From the NCBI GenBank assembly GCA_004298435.1, contig SCSF01000146.1, positions 1 through 43,725 of the forward strand: DNA of 43,725 nt, in the 5' to 3' direction. This DNA is from Beijerinckiaceae bacterium (GTDB taxonomy: Bacteria; Pseudomonadota; Alphaproteobacteria; Rhizobiales; Beijerinckiaceae). The notes beneath the pieces are model-generated. The model saw nothing but the letters and a program-made list of their open reading frames with translations. It made no database searches and had not been told where the DNA came from. Position numbers and translations under genes: made by a program. Positions within the stretch are counted from its first letter, which is position 1. The number at the start of each line of letters is the position of its first letter. Below are positions 1 to 8,411 of the stretch, in pieces.

Positions 1-93
1 GAGATCCTGCGCCGCCGCATCCGCCGCCTGTCCATGCTGGCGGCGAGCGCCGGCGAGCACCCGTCTGGCGCGATGCTGGAGCCAGCCGAATGA
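1..93 (+). CDS. ccmC: Heme exporter protein CcmC, C-terminal end only
   Basis: The window opens inside a gene; 30 codons and a TGA are visible. The tail is charged (EILRRRIRRLSML near its start), as expected for the cytoplasmic C-terminus of CcmC, the membrane protein that loads heme onto the CcmE chaperone during cytochrome c maturation. The stop overlaps the next start codon (ATGA at 90-93). The identification rests mainly on the downstream genes, a small CcmD-like membrane protein and CcmG, which follow ccmC in alphaproteobacterial operons. Too little sequence is present to exclude another membrane protein. Confidence 0.6.
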   Translation, partial: EILRRRIRRLSMLAASAGEHPSGAMLEPAE

Positions 94-248
94 ACAGTGA
101 TCCTTTTTTCGGCTACATTCCCGCGGCCTATCTCGTCGCCTTTATTGTCATCACCACAATGATCGTGGCGACGCTCGTCGATTATCGGACGTTGAAGCGC
201 ATGCTTTCGCGGCTTTCCGCGCGCACTGGCCGTCCGGTCGAGCACTAG
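90..248 (+). CDS. ccmD: Heme exporter protein CcmD (52 aa)
   Basis: Encodes a 52-residue single-pass membrane protein: a short N-terminus (MNSDPFFGYIPAAYLVAF), a hydrophobic helix at about residues 12-30, then a basic cytoplasmic tail (DYRTLKRMLSRLSAR). This size and layout match CcmD, which helps release holo-CcmE from the CcmABC complex at the inner membrane. It starts inside the ccmC stop codon (ATGA), so the two are probably translationally coupled. CcmD proteins are poorly conserved, so the call leans on size, topology and its place between a CcmC-like tail and CcmG. Confidence 0.78.
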   Translation: MNSDPFFGYIPAAYLVAFIVITTMIVATLVDYRTLKRMLSRLSARTGRPVEH

Positions 249-350
249 AGCGTTTCCGAGCGAAGTGGCCTCCGGTTCGCGTGAAGAAAACGCGTTCAAA
301 CAGATAACCAGAGTCGCGGTTCTGATTTCAGCAGAACTGGAACGGCTCCA
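249..350. repeat. Dispersed repeat family A, copy 1
   Basis: About 100 bp beginning just after ccmD with GCGTTTCCGAGCGAAGTGG, followed by CCGGTTCGCGTGAAGAAAAC and a palindromic GGTTCTGATTTCAGCAGAAC. Related copies, some inverted, lie at about 7290-7336, 9114-9215, 16921-16962 and 19075-19187. All are intergenic or on non-coding edges. This looks like a Rhizobiales-type intergenic repeat. Confidence 0.75.
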
Positions 351-393
351 GGGTTGAAAGAGCGGCAATGATGATGCGGAAACTGGTGTCGGC

Positions 394-1014
394 ATGAGCG
401 AAACGCCCGAACCTGCGGCCCTCGACGCCGAAGTCGAAACTGCCGAACCCCGGGCGCGGCGGCCGCGTCTGATCATTTTGCCGCTTCTCTTTTTCGTTGC
501 GATCGCAGCGCTGTTTCTTGTGCGCCTGTTTGCCGGTGATGATTCACGCTTGCCTTCGGCGCTGATCGGGCAGGAAGTGCCGCAGTTCGATCTGCCTGCG
601 ATCGCGGGCCTTGCCGGGCATCCGGGATTGAGCGATGCGGATCTGCGTCAGGGTCATGTGACGCTGGTGAATGTTTTCGCTTCCTGGTGCGTCCCCTGTC
701 ACCGCGAGCATCCGTTGCTTCTCCAACTGGCGCATGACGCAACGCTGAAAAAAGAAGGCGTTGAAATCGTGGGGATCGCCTACAAGGATGATTCCGAAAA
801 CATCCGCCGTTTTCTTGGCGCAGATGGCGATCCTTATGCGAGGATCGGAACCGATGCGAATGGCCGCGCGAGCATAAATTTCGGTGTCTATGGCGTGCCG
901 GAAACCTACATCATCAATGGCAAGGGCAAGATTGCCTACAAATTCGTCGGCCCGATGGATGCGGATGCGGTGCGTTCGACGATCCTCCCGCAGATCGAAA
1001 AGGCGCGAAAGTAA
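394..1014 (+). CDS. ccmG: Thiol:disulfide interchange protein CcmG/DsbE
   Basis: A 206-residue membrane-anchored periplasmic thioredoxin. After a Pro/Glu-rich N-terminus there is a basic patch and one transmembrane anchor at about residues 25-46. A thioredoxin fold follows with the active site WCVPC at residues 98-102, and a later GVYGVPETYII segment holds the cis-proline typical of the family. CcmG keeps apocytochrome c cysteines reduced so that heme can be attached. It is separated from ccmD by a 145-bp spacer containing a dispersed repeat, which is unusual for a tightly packed ccm operon. The ATG at 394 precedes the basic N-terminus directly. Confidence 0.93.
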   Translation: MSETPEPAALDAEVETAEPRARRPRLIILPLLFFVAIAALFLVRLFAGDDSRLPSALIGQEVPQFDLPAIAGLAGHPGLSDADLRQGHVTLVNVFASWCVPCHREHPLLLQLAHDATLKKEGVEIVGIAYKDDSENIRRFLGADGDPYARIGTDANGRASINFGVYGVPETYIINGKGKIAYKFVGPMDADAVRSTILPQIEKARK

Positions 1015-1025
1015 AGGGCTCTGCC

Positions 1026-1139
1026 GTCATGCGCGGACTTGATCCGCGCATCCAGGAACGTGGTTGCTGATGGAGCAAGACCGGCAGCAAACGGCCGGTC
1101 AGTGGCGTTTGAATACGCGGATCAAGTCCGCGTATGACG
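1026..1139. repeat. Palindromic repeat family B, paired copy
   Basis: Two inverted arms, GTCATGCGCGGACTTGATCC near 1026 and GCGGATCAAGTCCGCGTATG near 1117, flank a ~50-bp centre. The same palindrome recurs at 8412-8547 and 9594-9670, with a single arm at 31362-31389. Each arm can itself fold (GCGCGGACTT / AAGTCCGCGC). It resembles REP/BIME-like elements and lies between convergent genes. Confidence 0.75.
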
Positions 1140-1186
1140 TGGAGATGTTGAGCGCAAGCGAAGAGCCGTTCGCGCATGACGTTCTA

Positions 1187-1948
1187 TCAGCTTGGTTTGC
1201 GCGCCTTCGCAAGCAACGCTGCGATCTGCGTGCGCAATTCCTTTTCCGTCGTGACGCGATCTGCAAAGGGAATGCGGATCAGGCGTTCTTCATTGCCGAT
1301 ATCGAGCCCTTCCGGATCGAAGCCGACCGCGCGCCACGCTTTTTCGCTGGCTCCGCCATTTGCCTGCGCCAGATCATGTGCGAAGTCCGGTTCCTTTTCG
1401 GTAATTTTTGCAAGCAGGTCCGGTTCCTCGGCCGTCAGATCGTCGGCATCACCAACCGGAGTGAGAAGCTTCTCGGCCGAGATATTGGCGGCGCGGCCGA
1501 AGCCGCCATTCAGATGCGCGGCTTCAATCGTGACATGAAAGAATCCGAAATCGACGAAATCGGCATAGATGCTTGATTTCGGATGGCGCGCGAGAAAGCG
1601 CGTGCGCAACATCTCTTCGATTGCGTCCGTCGCGCGCTTCGCTTTGCCGAGAATTGTCAGACGCGAATGGGCCAGAGGGTCGCCCTTGCTCGGCCGATTG
1701 ATTGCCGAATAAAGCAAGAGCGACATGCGCGGATCAGCATCGAGATGCCGCGTATGGCCTGCAAGGCGCGATAGAAGAAGAATCAGAGAGCCATCAGGCG
1801 CGGTCGCGACATTGACGAGCGAAGCGAATGGAAAGCCCTCGGGTTCCGCCAGAGTCGCGAGTGTTGCCACCCGTGAACAGCGCAGAAGGCGCTTGGCTTC
1901 GGGTACGGGATCGAATGTACTTTCCGGCGTTGATTCTTTGTCTGTCAA
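1187..1948 (-). CDS. HugZ-family pyridoxamine-5'-phosphate-oxidase-like protein
   Basis: Resembles the HugZ/COG0748 family: an N-terminal split-barrel FMN-binding domain (motif RVATLATLAEPEGFPFASLV, then SLLLYS and HSRLTILGKA) and a C-terminal DUF2470-type domain (about the last 85 residues, beginning around KITEKEPDFAHDLAQ). Family members bind heme or flavin, and some degrade heme for iron use. I prefer the TTG at 1948 (LTDKESTPE, 253 aa). The frame stays open upstream to a GTG at 2059, but that extra stretch is low in family character and covers a repeat-like AT/GC mix. Transcribed alone, convergent with ccmG. Confidence 0.8.
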   Translation of the reverse strand: MTDKESTPESTFDPVPEAKRLLRCSRVATLATLAEPEGFPFASLVNVATAPDGSLILLLSRLAGHTRHLDADPRMSLLLYSAINRPSKGDPLAHSRLTILGKAKRATDAIEEMLRTRFLARHPKSSIYADFVDFGFFHVTIEAAHLNGGFGRAANISAEKLLTPVGDADDLTAEEPDLLAKITEKEPDFAHDLAQANGGASEKAWRAVGFDPEGLDIGNEERLIRIPFADRVTTEKELRTQIAALLAKARKPS

Positions 1949-2664
1949 GATATCTGTTCTTCGATTTTCGCCCGCTGTGATAAACGGGTGACATTTGGTT
2001 TGTTTCCGAGTATTTAGAGCACAATCGCTTCGGTTTTGCAGGCTGCGTTTGAGTCGCACATCGCATCAATGGCGAAAAACCGACCAAGGCATTCTGCAAA
2101 CGCTTCCGCGAACCGCTCATTAGCGTCCGCGCAAGCGTCACATTTTGGCCTTCAAGCCCGATGAGGCTGTGCCGCGCCGATTTGGCTGTTTCATTCTGAC
2201 GGTGCGATGCCGTCGATCGAACATCCGTGGGAAATCGGTTGATTATCGCGGGCTGGGGGCAGTGTCGGGGAAACGCTATGTTTTCCAGACATTAACGAGG
2301 GGTCGCATGGTGAACCACGGTTGGCTTTAGCGGGGCTTTTCCTTGCAAAAAGACGCGCCGTCGGATCTTGCCGCGACAGTTGCCCGAGGATTCCTGCGGG
2401 GGATTCTTGTGCTTGAGAGGTCGTGTGTGTTGCGGCAGAAATGCCGCCGCTGGTGCTTGGCGCTTGCGAATATGCGTAGGACTGAATTGCCCAAGGCCAA
2501 GGTTCGCGAGAACGGGATGTGAAAAAGTGGATACCGGTTTTTTGCAAAGCCCGCTCCGATTGATCGCAGTCGATCACAGTGCATGCGTTCCGGCCGCGTA
2601 GACCTGAACGCATCGTGATCAAAGGATAAGTGAGCTTATCTTCTTCCAGGATTAAGGATTCTGA
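1949..2664. other. 716-bp non-coding stretch upstream of chvI
   Basis: No reading frame here has convincing coding character. It holds two repeat-like pieces. One, around 2017-2050 (AGAGCACAATCGCTTCGGTT), is related to dispersed Rhizobiales repeats. The other, around 2512-2550 (GAAAAAGTGGATACCGGTTT), matches a repeat type common in this order. The chvI promoter probably lies in the last 150 bp. The stretch AAGGATAAGTGAGCTTATCTT at about 2622-2642 contains a small inverted repeat (AAGNTNA..AGCTTATCTT). No terminator or RNA gene was recognised. Confidence 0.5.
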
Positions 2665-3366
2665 ATGCCGACGATCGCCCTGGTCGATGACGACCGCAAC
2701 ATTCTCACATCCGTTTCCATCGCTCTCGAAGGCGAGGGATATCGAGTTCAGACTTACGCCGATGGATCGACGGCGCTGGACGGATTGAAGACCAATCCCC
2801 CGGATCTTGCGATTTTCGATATCAAGATGCCGCGCATGGACGGAATGGAGCTGCTGCGCCGTCTGCGTCAGAAATCCGATCTTCCGGTCATTTTCCTCAC
2901 CTCGAAAGATGACGAGATCGATGAGCTGTTCGGCCTCAAGATGGGCGCCGACGATTTCATCCGCAAACCTTTTTCGCAACGGCTTCTCGTCGAGCGGGTG
3001 CGGGCCATTTTGCGACGCGCGAATCCGAAGGAAGCCGCGACGCAGAAAGAATCGGAAGCCAAAATTCTGGAACGTGGTCTTCTGAAGATGGATCCGGAGC
3101 GTCACACCTGCACCTGGAAGAACGAACCCGTCACGCTCACCGTGACGGAATTTTTGATTCTTCAGGCGCTCGCGACGCGGCCGGGCGTTGTCAAAAGCCG
3201 CAACGCATTGATGGATGCGGCCTATGATGATCAGGTCTATGTCGATGATCGCACGATCGACAGCCACATCAAGCGGCTGCGCAAGAAGTTCAAAGGCGTC
3301 GACGACGAATTCGAAATGATCGAAACGCTTTACGGCGTGGGTTATCGTTTCAAGGAATGCGCCTGA
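2665..3366 (+). CDS. chvI: Response regulator ChvI (OmpR family)
   Basis: A 233-residue DNA-binding response regulator. The receiver domain spans about residues 1-118, with acidic pocket DDD at 8-10, phospho-acceptor D52 ([11 protein letters not shown]), T79 and K101. The C-terminal winged-helix domain spans about 130-230 and ends in the typical [10 protein letters not shown]. With ChvG it forms the alphaproteobacterial ChvG-ChvI (ExoS-ChvI / BvrS-BvrR) system, which controls envelope, surface polysaccharide and acid or host responses. It leads the block chvI-chvG-hprK-EIIA-HPr, a conserved order in Rhizobiales that supports orthology beyond general OmpR similarity. A 151-bp gap separates it from chvG. 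Confidence 0.93.
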   Translation: MPTIALVDDDRNILTSVSIALEGEGYRVQTYADGSTALDGLKTNPPDLAIFDIKMPRMDGMELLRRLRQKSDLPVIFLTSKDDEIDELFGLKMGADDFIRKPFSQRLLVERVRAILRRANPKEAATQKESEAKILERGLLKMDPERHTCTWKNEPVTLTVTEFLILQALATRPGVVKSRNALMDAAYDDQVYVDDRTIDSHIKRLRKKFKGVDDEFEMIETLYGVGYRFKECA

Positions 3367-3517
3367 CGATTCGCTGGCGGCGGGAGATCACGAGCGATCC
3401 CAGACGATCGGGACTGCGAACGTGCTCTGATAGATTCGGGGAGGATTGGACGAAATGCCGTTTTGTCCTTTGATCGTCTTGCCACGAGAGTTCGACAACG
3501 CAAGCAGAAGGATCTGA

Positions 3518-5371
3518 GTGCGGATGAGCGTCGAAGCGCGAGACGACAGCGAGATCCAGAAGGAGATCTCCGCGCGCCAAACGCGGCGGGTGAGGCGTAA
3601 TGCGTTCACGCGTTTCCTGCTGCGGGGCAGGACCTTCGAGCGGGCGGTCGCAAACCGGTTTTCATCCTCGCTTACGCGACGGATCGTCGTCCTCAATCTC
3701 GGCGGCCTCGTCGCGCTTCTCGTCGGCTTTCTTTACCTCAATCAATTTCGCGAAGGGCTGATCGACGCGCGTGTTCAAAGCCTGCAAACGCAAGGCGAGA
3801 TCATTGCCGCGGCGGTTGCCGCGTCGGCCACCGTCGAAACAAATTCCATCACAATCGATCCCGAAAAGCTCTTGCAGATGGCGCCTGACGGGAGTCGTGG
3901 CGGTGCGGACGAAAGCCGCCCGTCGCTCGAATTCTCGATCAATCCGGAACGCATTGGCCCGGTCTTGCGCCGTCTTGTATCGCCGACCAAGACTCGTGCG
4001 CGCATCTATGACAGCGACGGCTACCTTCTGCTTGATTCGCGGGCATTGACCGATCGCGCCAATATTTTGCGCTACAATTTGCCGGCAGCCGCGCCGGAAG
4101 AAGCACCAAACTGGATCGATCGCGCCTGGGCCGAGGCGAAAGGCTTTTTCGATCATTCCAATCTGCCGCTTTACAAGGATATCGGTGTTGCGAACGGCAA
4201 GGCTTATCCGGAAGTCGCGCGCGCCCTGACCGGCGCTGCGGAATCAATTGTAAGGGTGAACGCCAAGGGCGAAACGATCGTCTCCGTGGCGGTGCCGATC
4301 CAGCTTTTCCGGACGGTGCGCGGCGCCTTGCTGCTTTCGACGCGTGGCGGGGACATCGACGGAATCATCGCATCCGAGCGCTGGGCGATTTTCCGGGTGT
4401 TCCTCGTCTCCGCCTTCGTCATGTTGCTGCTCTCCTTCTTCCTGGCCGGAACAATCGCTGAACCCATGCACCGCCTTGCGGAAGCCGCCGAGCGTGTTCG
4501 GCGCGGCATCAAATCCCGTCAGGAGATTCCCGACTACACGGCGCGCAGCGACGAAATCGGTCACCTTTCCGGGGCTCTCAGGGACATGACGCGGGCAATG
4601 TATAACCGCATCGATGCGATCGAGAGCTTTGCCGCGGATGTCGCGCATGAGCTGAAAAATCCCCTGAGCTCCTTGCGCAGCGCGGTGGAAACGCTGCCCA
4701 AGGCGCGCAATGAGGAGTCGAGCCAGAGATTGCTTGCCATCATCAAGCATGATGTGCGCAGGCTCGATCGGCTCATCAGCGATATTTCCGACGCTTCGCG
4801 GCTCGATGCCGAGCTTGCGCGTGCCGATATGGCGCCAATCGATCTCGCGCGCATCCTGACGACTGTCGTCGCCATGTCGAGCCAGCTCAAACAGAGCAGC
4901 GGCGTGCGCGTGACGCTCGATGTTGCGCCGGGCGCGGAGACCGAGGATCTGCGCAAGCCGAACTTTGTGGTCACCGGCCATGACTCACGCCTCGGCCAAG
5001 TTTTCAACAACCTCATCGACAACGCGAAATCCTTCTCGAACCCCGGCGGTAATGTGCGGGTCGCCTTGCGCCCTGCGCGCGGTGCGCCCGAAGCCGGACT
5101 GCCAGGAGAAGGCTTCGAAATTATCGTTGACGATGACGGGCCGGGCATACCGGCTAACGCATTCGAACGGATTTTCGAGCGTTTCTATACGGATCGGCCT
5201 GGCCAAGGCTTCGGACAGAACTCCGGTCTCGGGCTCTCGATCTCACGCCAGATCATCGAAGCGCATGGCGGGCGAATCCGCGCGATGAACCGTATGGGGC
5301 CGGGCAAGGACGGCGAAGGTCCATGCGTTCACGGAGCCCGTTTCATCGTCTGGCTGCGGTCAACTCATTGA
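3518..5371 (+). CDS. chvG: Sensor histidine kinase ChvG
   Basis: A 617-residue inner-membrane kinase. Layout: a ~55-residue basic cytoplasmic N-terminus, TM1 at about 57-76, a ~210-residue periplasmic sensor domain, TM2 at about 291-313, HAMP to about 365, HisKA with phospho-accepting H377 (FAADVAHELKNPLSSLR), and an ATPase domain with N-box NNLIDNAKSF (497-506), G1 DDDGPGI (538-544) and G2 NSGLGLSI (568-575). It phosphorylates ChvI. The GTG at 3518 is about 7 nt after AGAAGGA; an ATG two codons later is also possible. Its last 49 nt overlap hprK, implying coupled translation of the two-component and PTS parts. Confidence 0.93.
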   Translation: MRMSVEARDDSEIQKEISARQTRRVRRNAFTRFLLRGRTFERAVANRFSSSLTRRIVVLNLGGLVALLVGFLYLNQFREGLIDARVQSLQTQGEIIAAAVAASATVETNSITIDPEKLLQMAPDGSRGGADESRPSLEFSINPERIGPVLRRLVSPTKTRARIYDSDGYLLLDSRALTDRANILRYNLPAAAPEEAPNWIDRAWAEAKGFFDHSNLPLYKDIGVANGKAYPEVARALTGAAESIVRVNAKGETIVSVAVPIQLFRTVRGALLLSTRGGDIDGIIASERWAIFRVFLVSAFVMLLLSFFLAGTIAEPMHRLAEAAERVRRGIKSRQEIPDYTARSDEIGHLSGALRDMTRAMYNRIDAIESFAADVAHELKNPLSSLRSAVETLPKARNEESSQRLLAIIKHDVRRLDRLISDISDASRLDAELARADMAPIDLARILTTVVAMSSQLKQSSGVRVTLDVAPGAETEDLRKPNFVVTGHDSRLGQVFNNLIDNAKSFSNPGGNVRVALRPARGAPEAGLPGEGFEIIVDDDGPGIPANAFERIFERFYTDRPGQGFGQNSGLGLSISRQIIEAHGGRIRAMNRMGPGKDGEGPCVHGARFIVWLRSTH

Positions 5372-5880
5372 GCGGCGACGCAGGAGCGAAGCTCAGCTCC
5401 GGGGTCGCTGCTTCGTCTTCCCACAATGATGCGGCCAGCCTTCACGCCAATGCGATCGCGTTAGGCGAGACTGGCGTTCTCATTCGCGGCGGATCGGGCG
5501 CGGGCAAAAGCAGCCTGGCCGCGACGCTGATTGCCGCGGTGCGGCAGGCCGGCCGCTTCGCCGCCCTCATTGGCGATGACAGAATCAGGCTCAGCCTGCA
5601 AAACGGGCGTCTCGTGGCGCGCGGCCATCCGGCGATTCGCGGGATGATCGAACTGCGCGGGCAGGGGATCGTCCCGATGCCGCATGAGCCGGCGGCTATC
5701 GTGCGCCTCGTCGTCGATCTTTTGCCTGAGGCGGACATCGCCCGCTATCCCGATGACAATGATCGGGAAATCGCGCTGTGTGGTGCAAAAGTGTCACGCT
5801 TGGCTCTGCCGAAAGGGCGAAGCAGCAGCGACTGCGCTGTTCTGGTGATGATGTATCTTCAACACGCCGGGATATTCTGA
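5323..5880 (+). CDS. hprK: HPr kinase/phosphorylase, short alphaproteobacterial type
   Basis: A 185-residue protein that matches only the C-terminal kinase domain of Firmicutes HprK. The N-terminal domain is absent, as is normal in alphaproteobacteria. The P-loop is GGSGAGKSS at 56-64, and a later RGMIELRGQGIVPM segment matches the HprK signature region. It phosphorylates HPr on the regulatory serine, linking PTS phosphorylation state to the ChvG-ChvI system. The ATG at 5323 lies 49 nt inside chvG. A TTG at 5368 that overlaps the chvG stop is an alternative start and would remove 15 residues with no family signal. Confidence 0.9.
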   Translation: MRSRSPFHRLAAVNSLSGDAGAKLSSGVAASSSHNDAASLHANAIALGETGVLIRGGSGAGKSSLAATLIAAVRQAGRFAALIGDDRIRLSLQNGRLVARGHPAIRGMIELRGQGIVPMPHEPAAIVRLVVDLLPEADIARYPDDNDREIALCGAKVSRLALPKGRSSSDCAVLVMMYLQHAGIF

Positions 5881-6098
5881 CACTATGGCGTGTCATTTCA
5901 CTTGCCAACTTCATCGCAACGCACAAAATGGCGCCTCAAATGGGGCAAGACGCGAACCAGATCAAAGCCTGTCAAAAGTCTTCTATCCCTGTAAAAGGCT
6001 GCCTCGGTGGCGGAGCGCCCCCGCACAAGGGCCGATGCGAGGCGCAAGCCGAAGTCGGCACACGCTGCGGCGGAGCGGGCCTCGCGCGGAGGTGGTAA

Positions 6099-6119
6099 AT
6101 GAACCGGTGCGTTCTATGA
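6099..6119 (+). promoter_or_regulatory. Possible 6-codon leader peptide overlapping the EIIA start
   Basis: A perfect GGAGG at 6088-6092 sits 6 nt before an ATG at 6099 that opens a mini-frame MNRCVL. Its TGA (6117-6119) overlaps the EIIA ATG (6116-6118). The strong ribosome site therefore serves the mini-frame better than EIIA, which it precedes by 23 nt. EIIA may be translated by re-initiation. Alternatively EIIA starts at an in-frame GTG at 6107. Inference from spacing only. Confidence 0.35.
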
Positions 6120-6517
6120 TAGGAATGGTCCTTGTGACCCATGGGTGTCTGGCGACCGAGTTCCGCGCAGCGCTGGAACACGTTGTCGGCCAGCAAAAGC
6201 AGATCGCCGCCATATCCATTGGCCCGGAAGACGATATGGAGCAGCGGCGCAGGGATATTCTCGACGCTGTCAGCGAGGTTGATGCTGGAGACGGCGTCGT
6301 TGTGCTCACCGATATGTTCGGAGGCACGCCGTCCAATCTCGCCATTTCGGTGATGAATGGCGGCCACATTGAAGTCGTTGCCGGAATTAACCTTCCCATG
6401 CTCATCAAGCTCGCGTCGGTTCGCGATGTCGCCAGTCTCGAACAGGCGGTGATTCAGGCTCAGGATGCCGGCCGCAAATATATTTATGTGGCAAGCCGTG
6501 TGCTCGGCGGAAAATGA
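6116..6517 (+). CDS. PTS EIIA component, mannose-type (regulatory PTS)
   Basis: A 133-residue EIIA of the mannose/fructose-family fold. The N-terminus MIGMVLVTHG carries the phospho-acceptor His9, and VVLTDMFGGTPSNLA is the characteristic family motif. No sugar EIIB/EIIC lies nearby. With HPr and HprK it forms the incomplete, regulatory PTS of alphaproteobacteria, whose EIIA is thought to act through its phosphorylation state rather than in sugar uptake. The ATG at 6116 is the canonical start for the family; the upstream in-frame extension has no similarity. Its stop overlaps the HPr start (ATGA at 6514). A 235-bp gap follows hprK, so a separate promoter is possible. Confidence 0.9.
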   Translation: MIGMVLVTHGCLATEFRAALEHVVGQQKQIAAISIGPEDDMEQRRRDILDAVSEVDAGDGVVVLTDMFGGTPSNLAISVMNGGHIEVVAGINLPMLIKLASVRDVASLEQAVIQAQDAGRKYIYVASRVLGGK

Positions 6518-6852
6518 GCGATTCGGAATTACCCCCGTCTGACCCTGAGGACTGCCCCCCTGCGGAACCGGTTCCCGAAGGCTTCGACTCCTGCGAGCTT
6601 TTGATCATCAATCGCAAGGGGCTGCATGCGCGCGCGACCGCCAAGCTCGTTCAATGTATCGAGCGGTTTGACGCGGAGGTGCTGGTAAGCCGTTGCGGAG
6701 AGACGGTGGGCGGTACATCGATCATGGGCATTTTGACTCTCGGCGCTGGACCCGGCTCGACCATCCGGATTGCTGCGAAAGGCCGCGACTCCGCCGGCCT
6801 GCTTGCCGCCGTCACACAACTCGTCGCCGACCGTTTCGGCGAAGACGAATGA
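6514..6852 (+). CDS. ptsH: Phosphocarrier protein HPr
   Basis: 112 residues, longer than a standard ~88-residue HPr because of an acidic, proline-rich N-terminal extension of about 24 residues. The HPr core has the active-site histidine H38 in NRKGLHARATAK, phosphorylated by enzyme I. S69 in GGTSIMGILTLG is the site recognised by HPr kinase, whose gene lies just upstream. It passes phosphate to the adjacent EIIA. Start and stop codons overlap both neighbours (ATGA with EIIA; TGATG with the next gene), so the three are probably one translational unit. Confidence 0.94.
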   Translation: MSDSELPPSDPEDCPPAEPVPEGFDSCELLIINRKGLHARATAKLVQCIERFDAEVLVSRCGETVGGTSIMGILTLGAGPGSTIRIAAKGRDSAGLLAAVTQLVADRFGEDE

Positions 6853-7271
6853 TGCGCCAGGCACACTCCCGCCTGACCGTGAGGAGTTCCGGCAAAGGTC
6901 TCGTGGAAATTACCGACGCCGTGGCGCAATGGGTCGCCGGACAAGGAATGACGCAGGGGCTTCTCACCCTGTTCTGTCGGCATACATCGGCATCGCTTCT
7001 CATTCAGGAGAACGCCGATCCGGATGTGCGCAAGGACCTCGAAGATTTCTTCGAACGTCTCGCGCCGGAAGGCCGTGGCCTTTATACGCACGAAACCGAA
7101 GGGCCTGACGATATGCCCGCGCATATCCGTGCCGCGCTGACGCAAAGCCAGCTATCGATTCCCGTTGATGCCGGGCGGATGCTGCTCGGCACATGGCAAG
7201 GCATCTATCTTTTTGAACATCGCAGCGCCGGCCATCGCCGCGAAATCGTGCTGACGTTGATAGGCGAATAA
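6852..7271 (+). CDS. YjbQ/UPF0047 family protein (secondary thiamine-phosphate synthase type)
   Basis: A 139-residue protein with the family's conserved segments HTSASLLIQENADPDVRKDL (about 45-64), HETEGPDDMPAHIR (81-94) and GTWQGIYLFEHR near the C-terminus. The conserved His, Asp and Glu residues bind metal. UPF0047 members have weak thiamine-phosphate synthase activity, but their true role is unsettled. The ATG at 6852 uses the last base of the HPr stop, so it is in the same operon. Any functional tie to the PTS is unknown. Confidence 0.88.
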   Translation: MRQAHSRLTVRSSGKGLVEITDAVAQWVAGQGMTQGLLTLFCRHTSASLLIQENADPDVRKDLEDFFERLAPEGRGLYTHETEGPDDMPAHIRAALTQSQLSIPVDAGRMLLGTWQGIYLFEHRSAGHRREIVLTLIGE

Positions 7272-7289
7272 AAGCACGCTCTCTTTTTG

Positions 7290-7336
7290 ACGCGTTTTCT
7301 TCAAGTGAACCGGAAGCCACTTCGCTTGAAAACGCT
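7290..7336. repeat. Dispersed repeat family A, inverted short copy
   Basis: ACGCGTTTTCTTCAAGTGAA followed by CCGGAAGCCACTTCGCTTG is the inverse complement of the core found at 249-350 and 9114-9215. It lies between two convergent genes. Confidence 0.7.
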
Positions 7337-7339
7337 ATG

Positions 7340-7537
7340 TCATGCCCGGGCATACTCCTTGAGCAGCGCGTTTAGTTCACGAATGCACACCTCGACCCGG
7401 ATGATGGTCGCCTCTGCGGTGACCTCCACGGTACGGGGTTCAGAAGGCAACTGGCCGGATTTCAACTTCTCCACCTGCCGAACGAGTGTGGATCGCATCG
7501 CGATCCAGTCTTCGACCAAATCCTTGACTGGTTCCAT
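7340..7537 (-). CDS. Small hypothetical protein (65 aa)
   Basis: Not recognised. The 65 residues from MEPVKDLVEDWIAMRSTLVR are predicted mostly helical: an N-terminal amphipathic helix, a short SGQLPSEPRTVEV linker with a Val/Thr-rich stretch, and a second helix ending LNALLKEYARA. No signal peptide, Cys or membrane segment. The ATG at 7537 follows GGGGTGG by about 6 nt; the frame remains open upstream to 7603 without a better start. It lies downstream of trmD on the same strand, where many bacteria carry rplS, but it does not resemble ribosomal protein L19. It could be a trailing operon gene. Confidence 0.5.
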   Translation of the reverse strand: MEPVKDLVEDWIAMRSTLVRQVEKLKSGQLPSEPRTVEVTAEATIIRVEVCIRELNALLKEYARA

Positions 7538-7662
7538 GGCAGGCCACCCCATTCTGAGCCATCGCGCTCCATCAGCAAATATCGGCGCGAGGCAGCTCGT
7601 CAAGGAGCCGCCCGAGCTGAAGCATGGCGATTATGGAGAATGGTCCGTATGGGCTGAGGCGC

Positions 7663-8379
7663 TTATCGCTTTCGCGGTTCCGCCTTCGCTTCTGCGCCTT
7701 GCAGCAAATCCGGGCGTCTCTCCTGCGTGATCCGCAAAGCCTCAGCCTTGCGCCACGCTGCAATTTTCGCATGGTCGCCGGAAAGCAGAATCTCCGGAAT
7801 GGCGCGGCCCTCGAAATCGCGCGGTTTCGTATAGTGCGGATATTCAAGCCGGCCGTCTTCGAAGCTTTCTTCGGCGCCAGAAGCTTCCTTGCCCATCACG
7901 CCGGGCAGGAGCCGCACGGCGGCATCGAGCAGCACCATTGCAGCCAACTCGCCGCCGGAAAGCACATAGTCGCCGATCGAAACCTCTGTCAGGCCGCGTG
8001 CTTCGATGATGCGTTCGTCGATGCCCTCGAAGCGTCCGCAGACGAGAACGACGCCTTGCCTCTGGCTGAGATCCCGCACCTGCGCCTGAGTGAGCGGCGC
8101 GCCGCGCGGCGACATCAACAGACGCGGCCGCGTGTCGCCAGCGGCAAGCCCGGCGTCGAGACTCGCAGCGAGAACGTCGGCGCGCAGCACCATGCCGGCC
8201 CCGCCGCCAGCCGGTGTGTCATCGACTGAGCGATGCCTGCCTATTCCGTGGTCGCGAATGTCCTGCGTTTCGAGCGTCCAGACGCCGCGAACCAGCGCAT
8301 CGCCCGCGAGCGATACGCCGAGCGGGCCGGGAAGCATCTCCGGGAACAGGGTGAAGACTGTTGCGCGCCAGGAGGACAT
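7663..8379 (-). CDS. trmD: tRNA (guanine37-N1)-methyltransferase TrmD
   Basis: A 238-residue SPOUT methyltransferase that methylates G37 of tRNAs reading CNN codons, preventing +1 frameshifting. Diagnostic segments: [19 protein letters not shown] at the N-terminus, [14 protein letters not shown], the knotted SAM site with [12 protein letters not shown] and [11 protein letters not shown], and [14 protein letters not shown] with HYTKP typical of TrmD. The ATG at 8379 has GAAGG just upstream. It is the last conserved gene of the ffh-rpsP-rimM-trmD group; the usual rplS partner is not seen next to it. Confidence 0.96.
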   Translation of the reverse strand: MSSWRATVFTLFPEMLPGPLGVSLAGDALVRGVWTLETQDIRDHGIGRHRSVDDTPAGGGAGMVLRADVLAASLDAGLAAGDTRPRLLMSPRGAPLTQAQVRDLSQRQGVVLVCGRFEGIDERIIEARGLTEVSIGDYVLSGGELAAMVLLDAAVRLLPGVMGKEASGAEESFEDGRLEYPHYTKPRDFEGRAIPEILLSGDHAKIAAWRKAEALRITQERRPDLLQGAEAKAEPRKR

Positions 8380-8411
8380 AAAAGCCTTCGATCTTTACAG
8401 AACCGGTAACG

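Noticed and set aside
2191-3267. Long open frame on the minus strand opposite chvI
   Set aside because: It is antisense to a well-supported response regulator, has a biased, Arg/His-rich composition typical of GC-rich shadow frames, and no family features.
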